Origin: Armillaria gallica
Taxonomy: Eukaryota > Basidiomycota > Agaricomycetes > Agaricales > Physalacriaceae
Direction of reading: 5' to 3'
Assembly: GCA_037576215.1 (NCBI GenBank)
Contig: JBANDB010000006.1
Span: forward strand, 620,001-684,000
DNA length: 64,000 nt
In this document: piece after piece, positions 10,652 through 21,251 of the stretch
How positions within the stretch are numbered: position 1 is the stretch's first letter
Layout: each line of letters starts with the position of its first letter
Made by a program: the position numbers and the translations under genes
The notes under the pieces: generated by a model
The model's database searches: none
What the model was told of the DNA's origin: nothing
Seen by the model: only the letters and a program-made list of their open reading frames with translations

Positions 10652-12782
10652 TTATGCTGACCCGATGCTCAGCTTCTCATCACTCTGCTTTCCCTCAGAA
10701 CCGTCTGCAACAGTAATGACTGGGCCTGTAAACCAAAAACGACCACTAATCAAGTAGTACACCGTGGCAAGGGTGATTACCCCCCCAACGACAACAACGG
10801 AGTAGTTCATGCTTTCGGAGACAGGCGCAGGTGAGGCCGGGAAAAGAAATACAACCATCATCAGAATCATGAATGTAGTAGAGACAAAGGCGACTGGGCC
10901 ACTCTGGAGAAACAATTAGTTCCAGTATTGCAAGTGAGAGAATGACATACTGCTCTGCCAAGGCTGAACGGCCCAGGTGTGAACGACTGCCCACCGAAGA
11001 AGCGCGCGATTATAGGTGTACTGTAGCAGAAGTACGCACAGAACACGCTCATAGTGAAAATTGCCTCAATGGCTGCGCTCCCTGCAAAGGAGAGAAGGCC
11101 AAGAAGTCCGGCAATAAAGACGCACAGGCATACAGTGTTTACTGGTGTGCCGGTGTAAGGATTGATGCTGTAGAAGACGAAGGAGAGAGGTAGGGCCCCG
11201 TCTCTGGAGAAGGCGAAGATTTGTCTTGAAGAGGCTATGACCTGGGGAGCTGCTTGTCAGGATAGGAAGCGACGAGGGCAATTAGGTACATACGATGTCC
11301 ATTCCAGCGGAGTAACTGGAAGGAAGAGTGAGCGAGTATACGATGGGGCACGTTGGATGGCGAGCCTACAGAAGGACCGCTACAAATACCCAGAAGGTTA
11401 TGGTTCCGCCTGTTCCCAGGCTGTTTGCAAGTATCTGTCAGATTTTAATCAACGATCTTCCTGAAAAACATTTCGATCGACTACTCACAACTGCCATAGG
11501 TTGGTCTATTGGACTAGAAAGTAGAGCGATGAGGTCAGTACCCATGTTGAACGCCAGACATATGACGACGGCTGGTACGTCTCTGTGAGAAATGCAGGGA
11601 ACGCAGAACGCGCAACCACCCTCACCTAAACTGAGAACACATACAAGACCGATGGAGCCTAAAATGGCGAATGGGACAGCGGAAGGCGCGTCCAAAGCTT
11701 CTTCGGACGTGTGTATGCTGGCATCAAACCCGCCTAAGAAGAGGGTCGTGAGCGTCAGAGCCAAAATAAGATATACGCAGACCCACATATCATCCAACAG
11801 GGAGCGAGCATGCTCAGGATAAAAGCAAACCCATCACTGTAACCAGAGACTGCAAGTAGGTAACCACTGTGAAGACCCCACTCACCATTCTCAAAGTGAC
11901 CCAAGGCGTATTTCGCGGTGTTCTTGTACTCTGAAGGGGTAGCCATCGGGAGGGCGATGATGAACGCGACGAAAATGCTGCAGAGGATTTATCAGGAACG
12001 AAAGCGGTGGGATGGATGGGGTGACGCACACGACATTGAGGAAGACGTATAGAAGTTGTATTCGGGCGATGACTTTCGTCGCAAGGCTTGCTATTACTGC
12101 ATGAGAAACTAGTACAGCACAGAAGGTGCCACTATACAGGTGATTTCAGACTTGCGCAGGACTTATGAGCAACAGGACATACTATATGTGCCCAGAGGTC
12201 GCAATGTAGGCCCCATCTGTGCCCAGGGTGACGGTTGTCAGTATTGTGAGGGCGCAGGTGTAGTCCATTGCTGCGACCGCTGCTATATATGAGATGGTGT
12301 TGACATCTAGAAATGACACATCAGTAGGGCCCAGGGAAAGATAGGGAAACCCACATCCAACAAGCCATGCAAGATATTTACGGCATGAAGGAGGAGAGTA
12401 TTTGAATGTCCAGTAGTACAAAGCGCCAGCGGTAGGTGCGGAGGAGCCCATTTCTGCGATAGAGAGGGCGATACACATGATAAACACGCAGCCTGTTAGG
12501 AACTGCTTCTGGTCATCGAACCGGGGGAGAGGGGAGAGGAATGATAAACTACTTACACCCCAGACCATCGATACAGGGCCACCGTAGGGAATCGAGTAAA
12601 CGAGAACAGTTCTTGAACAAACGGTTGAATAACAGGGAAGCAGGCTGGGTGGAAGCTCACGCAATGCCCTGGACGACGCCGTTAACGCTGAAAGCCAACC
12701 CGAAGAGTTCATAACGAGAAAAGGCCCGCTTGAATTCCTGCTTGTATCCCAAGTGTGCAAGGACGGACTCGTCGGATTCCAT
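10652..12782 (-). CDS. APC-superfamily amino-acid/GABA/choline-type permease, copy B
   Basis: Same exon plan and motifs as copy A: MESDESVLAHLGYKQEFKR start, YGGPVSMVWG, AEMGSSAPTAGALYYW, FDASIHTSEEALDAPSAVPFAI, and a C-terminal membrane segment FMILMMVVFLFPASPAP ending in a short acidic/basic tail. Here the junction that looks broken in copy A joins cleanly (ATG ATA T / GC GGG, giving MICGF), so this copy is the better candidate for a working transporter. Differences cluster in loops and introns, with one net codon difference near the AVAA-DY segment. A membrane carrier for amino acids or related amines is inferred from the family. Start and stop positions match those of copy A. Confidence 0.82.
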
Positions 12783-13283
12783 AGAGGCGGGGTGGGGTGG
12801 CGAAGAGGGAGGATCTAGGGGATCGTATTTAACTGTACGGATACGTACGATTGCTATCAGTCTTTCGTAAACGGCCGTGACAAGAATAGACTCGCAAATT
12901 GCTCGCTACCTTAAGGACTGGCTGGGTTTTAGATTCCCATCCGAGAGTGTGCGGGGTCATATAGAAAAGCACGCTTGAAATCCTGCGTGCGTATCCCAGG
13001 GGACAGACTTATCGAATTCCAGAAGACCACGCGGCGGTGTGAACAGACCCGCAACTTACTCTCTATACCGTGAGAACTAACCAGTTATTAGTAGATTCAC
13101 ACCCCGAAGTGGGCAGGGCCAAGTTTAACCGCATCGGGAATTCCAAAGAGGGCCACCGACACGCCTAGACAGAGAGTACAAACAGTCCGCACTTGATGCC
13201 CATGTATAGAGGCATGGGACATTTGACGGAGGGTGCAATTGTAGCAGACAACGCGTTCTTGAAGTCAGAAGGAGACGAGGAAC

Positions 13284-13664
13284 AGACGCCCATTCCCACG
13301 CTCCTTTATAGGCAATTGCGTTCCACCTCGAGTGACCCAGTCCCATAAAACATGAACCGTCCACAGTAATATTTCGTTATATAGAGAAGAAATGTCTTTT
13401 TTGTATATCTCTACCAAATGTTGCCTTTTTTTTGGTTGTTAAACTGACATGAACTCGTGTATTGGGTGAAAATCAAGTAAAAACAGTGAAATTGACTATG
13501 TAACGTTCCATCTAATTGCATTTCAAAAAATCTGTTACAAAGAAAACATTCTTTGTCAAAAACAAAGACTTGTTTCTGTATGACTCAAAGAATTTCTTTG
13601 TGAATTGAAACTGGTATGCTCTCGATGCTCTTTGAGTTAGACTGTTGATGTATAGACCTCCATT
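13284..13664. mobile_element. 359-bp insertion with imperfect 11-bp flanking repeats
   Basis: Copy A is continuous here, while copy B carries 359 extra bp at 13295-13653, flanked by AGACGCCCATT (13284-13294) and AGACCTCCATT (13654-13664; 9 of 11 match), as expected of an old target-site duplication. The insert is AT-rich, non-coding, lacks clear terminal inverted repeats, and contains small hairpins such as CAAAGAA-T-TTCTTTG. Class not assignable. Confidence 0.5.
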
Positions 13665-13933
13665 GGCGCCGAAAATCCCCCGGTATCTATTGTAAGGGAG
13701 TGCATTAGTGACGGCGAGGGGGTTGTTATCTCGTCATTAACGCCACGGTGAACTCGGAAGCTCTGAGAAACTCTGGAGACTGGTATTGAATCGATGCTCC
13801 AACTTCAAGGAATCTCCATTAGTTAATCATTTAAGATGTTATAGGAGCCGACGTACAGTTTATTCTTCCCACTAACTTATCAGTAATCTACTGTTGATGG
13901 AAAGGACAGCAGCATTACCATAGTGCAGATCAA

Positions 13934-15239
13934 GGTGCAGATGCAAAAGAAAGGTTAGCAAAATGTTAAAATGAGACGCGAACGCGTGGCCGTTGCGGTT
14001 ATGTTCATATTTGGATGTGGTCCGTGCGTGGCGCCACCAGTATAAAGTGCAGGATCCGACATCCGAGCACCTTATACTTACCTTGATGGCACAAGCCCCT
14101 TCACGTAACCGGGTTTGTGGGCCGTGGAGATCCTTCATAGCACGGCGACCCTGTCCCCAGAGGGTGTCTGCGGCTTGTATAGGCTCAGGCTTATGCACCG
14201 TCTAAATATTTTCCTGTCCCACTTTGGCCACTCTGGCTGGGTGGGCCTCCTTTCTTCTTTGCTGTTCGCGAACGAGGACTTCCATTTGGCGGTCTTTCGA
14301 GTTGCAGCAAACAAACTAGAGTAGCTAGTATGTTAGAACTTTTTCTTTCGTTTATGTTTGAATGTTTTGCTCGTTCCGCTCGCAATTGATACAGTTCTGT
14401 GAAGAAAGAATGCAATTGATGTAACGAGGCTCCGGAGGAGTCAGTTATTCTTAAACCGTCTGAAACTCGACTATTACTGTTAAATAGAATAATCTGTCTG
14501 CGTCGAATTCGGAGCGAGCCAGTCATCAGAGCACAGTCAGTCGGCGGCTAGCCTTAGGTTGAATGACCACAAATGCTCCGGAGGGCCGCATCGATGGGCA
14601 TGTTCGGAAAGCTCCACAACCAGCTGAAAGATGGTGGTGAATATAGCATTACAATACTTCTCGCAGAGGTAATCACTGAATTTATCTTTATCTTTCTTAT
14701 CATAGGCATCTCGCATGTCCTTGGCGGAGACAGACTCAAGCTCCTGGGGAATGAGACTAACCAGAATGCATGCAAGTCATCTCGTATGTTTTCATTTCAC
14801 TTGGAACGGACCAAACAATGATGTGAAAGTGCCGTGTTGCAATGTTCTGAGATCTGTGGTGTATGATGAAATGAGACTAGTACGTATACTTGACGTATAC
14901 ATACACCTCGAGCGCGTTATTACTGGACCATGGCACTTCGTGGACCAGTTTGCCTTGGTAAGCATCATCGATCCGCAGAAAATACGGCGGTGCGATAGGG
15001 TCACGATTCAATGGAAGGCTTCAATTATACTTTAATTGAGAACCAGTCATTAAGAAACTGTTCTGTCTCAAGTAATGCGGCCAATGAGCTCTGGGATGCG
15101 GTCATTGATAATCATTCGATACGCTCCATTACTACTAGAATCTCCTTCAATGGCCTTAATGGCGCTGGATTGAACGCGTGGTACTTAAGGGGTCATATTC
15201 AGTCGTGAAAATGGCCATCTGCACCGTACTCCCCGGCTC
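13934..15239. other. Region without a supported gene
   Basis: There are open frames of 60-110 codons on both strands (for example 14573-14821 +, with one hydrophobic stretch EFIFIFLIIGISHVL), but none has family motifs or splice-supported extensions. Confidence 0.4.
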
Positions 15240-16125
15240 CTACCATCGAGATGATACGCGCTATTGACCTCGCCCAGCAACGACTTCCAAATCTCCCGCG
15301 AATAGACGTACACCGGGGTACCGTCTAGACGACGACTCGACCCTAGCTACCAACCTTCCCAAGGTCTTCGAAACATTCAGCGATGACCTCAAATCGTGCT
15401 ATGACTCCCCTCTTCTTCAACGAGTTCTTGCGGAATTACTCCTTGCACCGATGGTGATAGACGAATCTCGTCTTCTCGTTGGCGAAGGCGATGTTAGGGG
15501 AGCCTCGGCGCTGTATCTCATACACCAGGTCAACCTCATCATCGAGAAGGTGCTCGACGCAAAGGGCTTAGGAGCAGGGAGCCTAAAATGCCACAGTCCT
15601 AGCGATCGTCCAGACCTTGTCTGGCGATTCTCGTCCGATCGTGACCTCCTCCAATTGAAGTACAAGAACACGTAAGTGTAAACACGTTTTATCTGAGACT
15701 TTTAACTCATTCATTATCTTCCCACCTAGCAAGACATTGCGGGCGACCGACTGGGATCCCATAGTCGCGAACACCGTCCCAGAAAAACAAAGGGTCGTTA
15801 ATCAGCAAGAGGTCTCGACACTCCTCGAGCACAACGCGATCCCCATCACTAGGCAAGCGACCAAATATGGCTGCAGCACATCGAGCAGTGGCGTAGTCGC
15901 TGTTTTCGATTATGATTGTATGGCCGTTCTGGATTTCAAGCCGGGAGAAAGGGATATGATGACGACAAGAACGCCGTCAAGTATCTGTTTTGCAGCAGCG
16001 ACGATGACAGCTGGACCTTTCGTCAGCTTCTATTAGCGGCCATCATCTACTGCTTTCGCAAGGATGGCGTCCTTGGCGCACACGGTGAGCAAGTATTCAT
16101 ATGGACAGTTGACTCCGAATATTGA
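15240..16125 (+). pseudogene. Decayed gene of an unrecognised basidiomycete family
   Basis: Protein-like sequence runs through three frames. Block 1, ending RIDVHRGTV near 15328, meets a stop; one base offset then gives LDDDSTLATNLPKVFETF and a long block through APMVIDESRLLVGEGDVRG and ASALYLIHQVNLIIEKVLDA. An intron at 15673-15729 joins KYKNT to KTLRATDWDPIVANT. A second offset near 15950 (after LDFKPGE) is needed to continue into GYDDDKNAVKYLF and TFRQLLLAAIIYCFRKDGVLG. Both offsets are of the -1 type. Codon-level sense on each side shows a once intact gene, broken here or mis-sequenced. I cannot name the family; FunK1-associated hypothetical proteins look somewhat alike. Confidence 0.5.
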
Positions 16126-16512
16126 CGTGCGGTGTGTAGAATGATTAGGTGAAGGAAAGCACCAGGAGACATTGAATGATATGTACAATTCGAAGTGGTC
16201 GACGAAGGAGGCTCATGTATTCGGTGGAGTGTACTCAGCATGATGAAGATCAATAAGGACTGTTGCACGCGGTCAGGAGGAAATTCGAAATCTTTAGATT
16301 ATACATTAACACACGCACAAACAAATGATTTCAATACGCTGCCATCGATTGAACGACAGCATATAAAATGAACCTGATGCCAAACAAATACTCGGAGGTC
16401 TTGACAAGATTACCAGACGGCAAGAGAATACTGAAACTAAAACGTACCTAACTCAACGTTTGGGACGATCCGAAAGGTGTATACAGACTGCATAATCGCG
16501 ACTGAGTCTCAG

Positions 16513-17010
16513 CTAAGCTGGACATGGAGCGGTCATCACAATAGGCAGACGTTGCTGAAGGGTCCTGGTCAATAGATTAGAGATCAATCTGGCGTCGAGA
16601 AAATCGCAAAATAGGACACACAAGCCCCGTACTTCGAAAAAAGGATCCACCAAGGTGACATACTCAGGGTCTTCAGTCAGACCGGGGAAGATCTTGCAAA
16701 ACTCTCTCTTCAACAGCGTATCTTCAGGATCCCTGGGATAGAAGCGAGTGGCCAGGCCTTCGTCGTTGATAGGGATCCACTGCGACAGAGTGGCCACCAC
16801 TAGCCGTCGTCTCTCGGGTACGGAGGGATCCTCGCACAAAGCCGCTAAAAGCGTTCTTCTCCTGAGGTAGGCGACCATTTTTACGAACAGGGAGACTGGA
16901 GGCCAGGAAGGATGAGGAGGAGGGTCCATGCTGGCGGACATGATCTTTACATCGGGGTAGGTGTAGCTGTAGCCGCCGATGACCTCCATTTTGTTAGCGT
17001 GGTCATCCAT
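16513..17010 (-). CDS. Hypothetical protein, 165 aa
   Basis: A single open frame starts MDDHANKMEVIGGYSY and runs 498 nt without introns. It has no signal peptide or membrane segment. The middle is basic (VAYLRRRTLLAALC) and the end is hydrophobic (RGLCVLFCDFLDARLISNLL). I recognise no domain. Length and amino-acid composition look like coding sequence, but an orphan frame of this size could be fortuitous in this GC range. Confidence 0.4.
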   Translation of the reverse strand: MDDHANKMEVIGGYSYTYPDVKIMSASMDPPPHPSWPPVSLFVKMVAYLRRRTLLAALCEDPSVPERRRLVVATLSQWIPINDEGLATRFYPRDPEDTLLKREFCKIFPGLTEDPEYVTLVDPFFEVRGLCVLFCDFLDARLISNLLTRTLQQRLPIVMTAPCPA

Positions 17011-17553
17011 ATCCGACTGCTTTTCGATGTTTGCAGAGGAGAGGAGAGGGCTTCATCACAGAGAGAACGACCGATTGCCCGCCTAGTGTAGAAGGAGGAA
17101 GAAAGGAAGTTATGGGTGCCATAAACAAATAGGGGCCGCAGTTCACGTGTTTACGGCAGACCGGCGACCAGCAACTTCAAGGAAAGGACTTGTTTCTGGC
17201 ATGCGCATTAGCAATTGTTAGTACAACAGTAGGTTGAATCCACAGTTGGCAACGTTTTCCAAGCATCCTCTGGTCCAACTACATGTGGCCACCCTTCGGA
17301 GACCTTGCACAAGCTGCAGGTTTCCCACAGATCGTCATTTCAACGCCGTATCGTATCCTAATAGTACTACTTGCTACAAAAATTCTATAGGTAATGGGAT
17401 GGTATCCAACAAAGATCAGATGCAGGTAGAGTATAACCAAATGAATGAAACGAGTTCGCGTGAGAATAAACATACAAGAGTAGAGTAGATAAATTACCGT
17501 CCCAAATGAAAGAGAGGTGTAAATATAAGTATAGTTTGCTAAACACTGTCCAA
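17011..17553. other. Region without a supported gene
   Basis: Intergenic. No motif seen beyond weak AT-rich stretches near 17480-17540 that may belong to the 3' end of the next gene. Confidence 0.35.
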
Positions 17554-20436
17554 TCAATTCCAGAAAGGATTGCGCGAACCCCCAGTATGATTCGGCTTCA
17601 GCCTATCACTTGGAGAGTCTGCACGAACGGCATGGGCATACGCCTGTGCATCAGATCGTGAAGGTGGTGGTAACAAGTCACGATCGCGAGAGTTCAGCGA
17701 GTTACTAAACGTGCTCGCCGAAAACCTCGCCGTTTGGTCCTTCTTCACAGGCTGCCGGACTTCCGGCGTTCGTCTCGGCGTGCCGGTGACTTGTGAGTAT
17801 ATTGAAGGTCCAGAGAGCCGACTTGAGTCGTCCGGCGTACGATGCCCAGCCCTCGATGGATTACGACTGCGCACAGCCGATGAAGACGTCTTCCGAGAGA
17901 CATCGTGGGTGGGATACGCGTAGGATCCGATGAGCTTGTTGATCTCATCATGATGCCGTGCCTCTTCGGCGTCGCGCAACTGAACAAGCTTGATCTCCTC
18001 GTCAGAGCGTTGGGCTCGGTGGCTACGTCGATGACCAAATAGCTTCTCCCCAAACCTGACGAGCCGCCATCTCCAGTTGGAGCCACGGTCCAGCTTCTTT
18101 GCAGATGCAAATAAAGCGGTCCGTTTAGCTCGTTGCTTGCGGGCCCGTCGGCGCCAGCAATAGACGATGACTAGGAAGATGAATGCGCATCCCAACGCCA
18201 TGAGCAGGATCTGCCACCATGTGAGCTTGTTCGTGGTAGTGCTCACGACAGTAGGATCTGAAAGTCCGGTGATGGAAGGCACCGGACTACCAGAGCTACT
18301 AGTCGATGAAGCTACGAGCACAAGATCTGACAGGCAAACTCCTAATCCAGAAACGATGCTTGTCGAACTGGTACAGTTTGCATTTACGCAAGTGCCCGAT
18401 CGTAGATATTGACCGGAGCTAGAACATGACAAACATTCATTTTCATTGGGGCCAGAGCATGTGGAGCAGGTCGAATGGCACGATACACACGACGATGAAG
18501 TGCTGTCAAAGTACTGTGACTTGCTGCAGGTAGGAAGACATCGTCCGTTGTTAAGAACGGGACGGTTGGAATGGCAGGTTGAACACTGGTTGAACGATGA
18601 TCCCGAACAAGTAGCGCAGTCGGGATGACAGGTGGGGCACGAGCCAGAGGATGAGAAAGTGCCAGACGGACACGAGCTAACGCAGCTGCCATCGGAGGCA
18701 AATTGATTGTTAGGGCAAGTCAGGCAAAAGGTTGACGATCCCGAACAGGTAGAACAGGATGAATCGCAGTCTGTCAAAGCGTTTATGAATGGTACAATGA
18801 CAAACAGATGATTGACTCACTAGTACAAGTAACATTGTCCTTGGGAGACACAAAGGTGCCAGTAGGACAGCTGTCGATGCACTGCCCGTTAGAAAGAAAA
18901 GAGCCAGGAATGCAGCCGGTGCATTTTAGCTCATCAACAGTAGAAGCGACGCTGAAGCCCTGAATTTCACATGATGTACATTTGGCGCCACAAGCTATTG
19001 ATTTCATTAGCACCATAAAAACAAGTGAGACATAGTACGTAAACTGACCATCACAAAGATGCTTGTTATTATCCGCGATGAGGCTCGTGCCTTCGCAAAC
19101 ACCGGCGGACGAAGCAGAAACACAACTGCCGTTGAACGTATAAGAATCAGTGGCGCAAAGCGTACAGTCGTTTGACGTCGCGCCAGTGCACTTCTGACAA
19201 GCAGATGAACATGTTGTACAATTTGTCCCGCTGCTGAAACTGCCGTCGGGGCACACAGTGCCTGAAGACGTTGTCGATTGAGGAGCATCGCACTTAGTTT
19301 TATCGTTCGCATCCTGGGTAAACCCAGTTTTGCACGTAAGACAGATACCTGTCGAATCCGCGCACGCAGAACAGCCCAACTGGCAGGCTAAGCTTCAAGT
19401 CAGAACATGAATGAACCACAAAGGCAATTTATACACACCTTTACAATCACCGGTAGATGTAAGGAAGAATCCAGTTGCGCACTTGGCACACGCAGTCCCA
19501 TTACTGGCCGTTGTGAAACCTTCGGTACAGGTGCAGACTCCATTAGACCCGCATTCACCGTTGATACAGTTACACGTCGACGGAGCATTAGACACTTGTG
19601 TGACTAAACACCTCCCGGTTCCCGAAATCCCCTCATCACACTCCGTACAATTAGACGGACACGCCTGACAATTAGAACCAAAAAAGCCTGATGCACAGGA
19701 TTCGCATGACTCCCCCGTAAACCCCGTTGGACAGGTACAGTTACCCGCAGTCGAACACACGCCCGAACTAGAACAACTTGGAGAACACGCAGATGACTGA
19801 AGGTCGGCGAGAGCAAGTGAGCCGGAAAGCGGCAATTGCCCAAAGTCTGGCACAGAATCCCAAAACACCACACGGTGGTCTCCTACATTAATTGCAGCCC
19901 ATGCACTGGATGATAGTGAAAGCGACGCTGCAGACAGAGAAGTCGTCGAATTGGACGCAGGAGTTGACGGGAGAGCGGTGAACCCTGCGGAGCCGGAATA
20001 AAGGGATTCAGAATAAATGGCCATTCCAGACGAAAGGGCCACGTTCAAAGGAAGACTAATGGATTTGGACGAGTTTTCAAAGCCCGGCGAAGGAGAAAGA
20101 GAAGCGGATTTAGAGGTGAGCATGTTGTGTAAAAGTTGTGGGTTCGTGGTCGCCGAATATTGACCGGGAAGTAGAAGAAGGCTTGTCGACTCTCCGTCCG
20201 CAGACAGAGTGACACCAACTAGGCGAGAATTAGTGACAGAAAAAGTGGCAGAATCGTTGTGACACACGAGTAGTATTAGAAGTGCCCTGCAGACATTGCC
20301 CCGCAATACAAACTACAGAAGAGTTGGAAGCCGCGACTAGAGAAAATTTTTAGATATTGAAACGAGCACGACGGACGTCTTACTCACCTACAGACGCAGC
20401 AGAAAAAATAAACAGAAAAACGGGAAGAGCCAGCAT
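17554..20436 (-). CDS. Cysteine-rich EGF/furin-repeat type I membrane protein
   Basis: Six exons (20436-20388, 20336-20268, 20218-19439, 19387-19049, 18994-18821, 18770-17554) give 875 aa in one frame. Order: signal peptide (MLALPVFLFIFSAAS), an N-terminal domain (VVCIAGQCLQG, LLLLPGQYSATTNPQLLHN, VVFWDSVPDFGQLPLSG), EGF-like modules (CSSSGVCSTAGNCTCPTGF), then about ten CxxC furin-like/growth-factor-receptor repeats (CSTCSGSSTFCLTC, CHPDCATCSG). A single membrane helix (WWQILLMALGCAFIFLVIVYCW) is followed by RRRARKQRAKR and a 200-residue Ser/Pro-rich cytosolic tail. The layout is receptor-like; a mushroom-wide family with this N-terminal domain exists but its role is unknown. Stable disulfide-rich ectodomain and surface location are inferred. 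Confidence 0.87.
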
Positions 20437-20865
20437 GGCTTCAGCCAAAAGAGGGTGGTGGTGGATGCAGGAGCAGAAGAAACGATGACGACGCGACGGA
20501 TCCTAGAAAAGCGCAGGGACCGGCGTCGGGCCTTGTTGTCTTGGTTCTGATGGTCATTGTTCTCCTCCTTGTCGCCGATGATGAGAACAATAACGTTGAC
20601 GAGAATAACCAATTTGGTTGTGTCGTGTTTGGCTACCAAATGAACGGCATCGGCGGCACCAGTTTTCCTTCATCTTGCCTTCATCGTCCATTTTTCGTTG
20701 ATATGATAACGTCTATAAACGATTTTATTGGCTTTTGTCTTCCCGGATCATGTGCATGATGAATTATATTCTGCAGAACGTTAGACTTGGCCAGCGTCGA
20801 TGACGCAGCCTGAGTATGGTATCAGGAGTAAACATCACTACTTCGCCTGTAATTGTCGAAATTGA

Positions 20866-20991
20866 ATAATCAGTTAGACTCGAACCAGTCCCTTTGTAAC
20901 TCGATGATAGTCGATCGAAGTCTTAGTGACCAAACACTTGATCGACTGTCATCAAGTGTCGGGAGGGACTGGTTCGAGTCTAATAATCAGT
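20866..20991. mobile_element. MITE 1 (108 bp, 19-bp TIRs, 9-bp target duplication)
   Basis: The element occupies 20875-20982. It begins TAGACTCGAACCAGTCCCT and ends with the exact inverse, and is bordered on both sides by ATAATCAGT (20866-20874 and 20983-20991). Its interior holds a second hairpin, CACTTGAT with ATCAAGTG around an 8-nt loop. A 9-bp target duplication with long terminal inverted repeats points to Mutator-like transposase mobilisation. No coding capacity. Confidence 0.85.
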
Positions 20992-21251
20992 GATGATATA
21001 TCGATCACTCCATGGCGCCCATGTGGGTAACGTACGTATGCTCCTTTTCTAGAGAACTAGATGGACTAACGCCAACGCCAACTCCTTCAGTGCGATACGG
21101 AGAAGCAGACTTTACAGATTGAGATTGGCGTGCAACACCGAAGCATCTTCTATAGCGTTTCAAAGGTTATCTGCAGTGCAGATGAAACTACATAGTATAC
21201 TCGGCTTGGTACAGAACGTATAGCACAAGCATATAGATATATATATTACGC

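Larger units (their letters stand above)
10513..13933. repeat. Segmental duplication, copy B (amino-acid permease and flanks)
   Basis: Partner of 6827-9735 in direct orientation. It differs by point changes, a 359-bp insertion (13295-13653) and an extra diverged copy of part of the upstream region (compare about 12915-12965 with 13070-13140, both related to 9300-9360). Confidence 0.85.

Noticed and set aside
14573..14821. 82-codon frame with a hydrophobic segment as a small membrane protein
   Set aside because: No family motif, no signal peptide at its start and no splice-supported neighbours.
20971..20982. tRNA-like B-box (GGTTCGAGTCT) suggesting a tRNA gene
   Set aside because: It is the end of an inverted-repeat element; the other end is its mirror image and no A-box or cloverleaf can be drawn.
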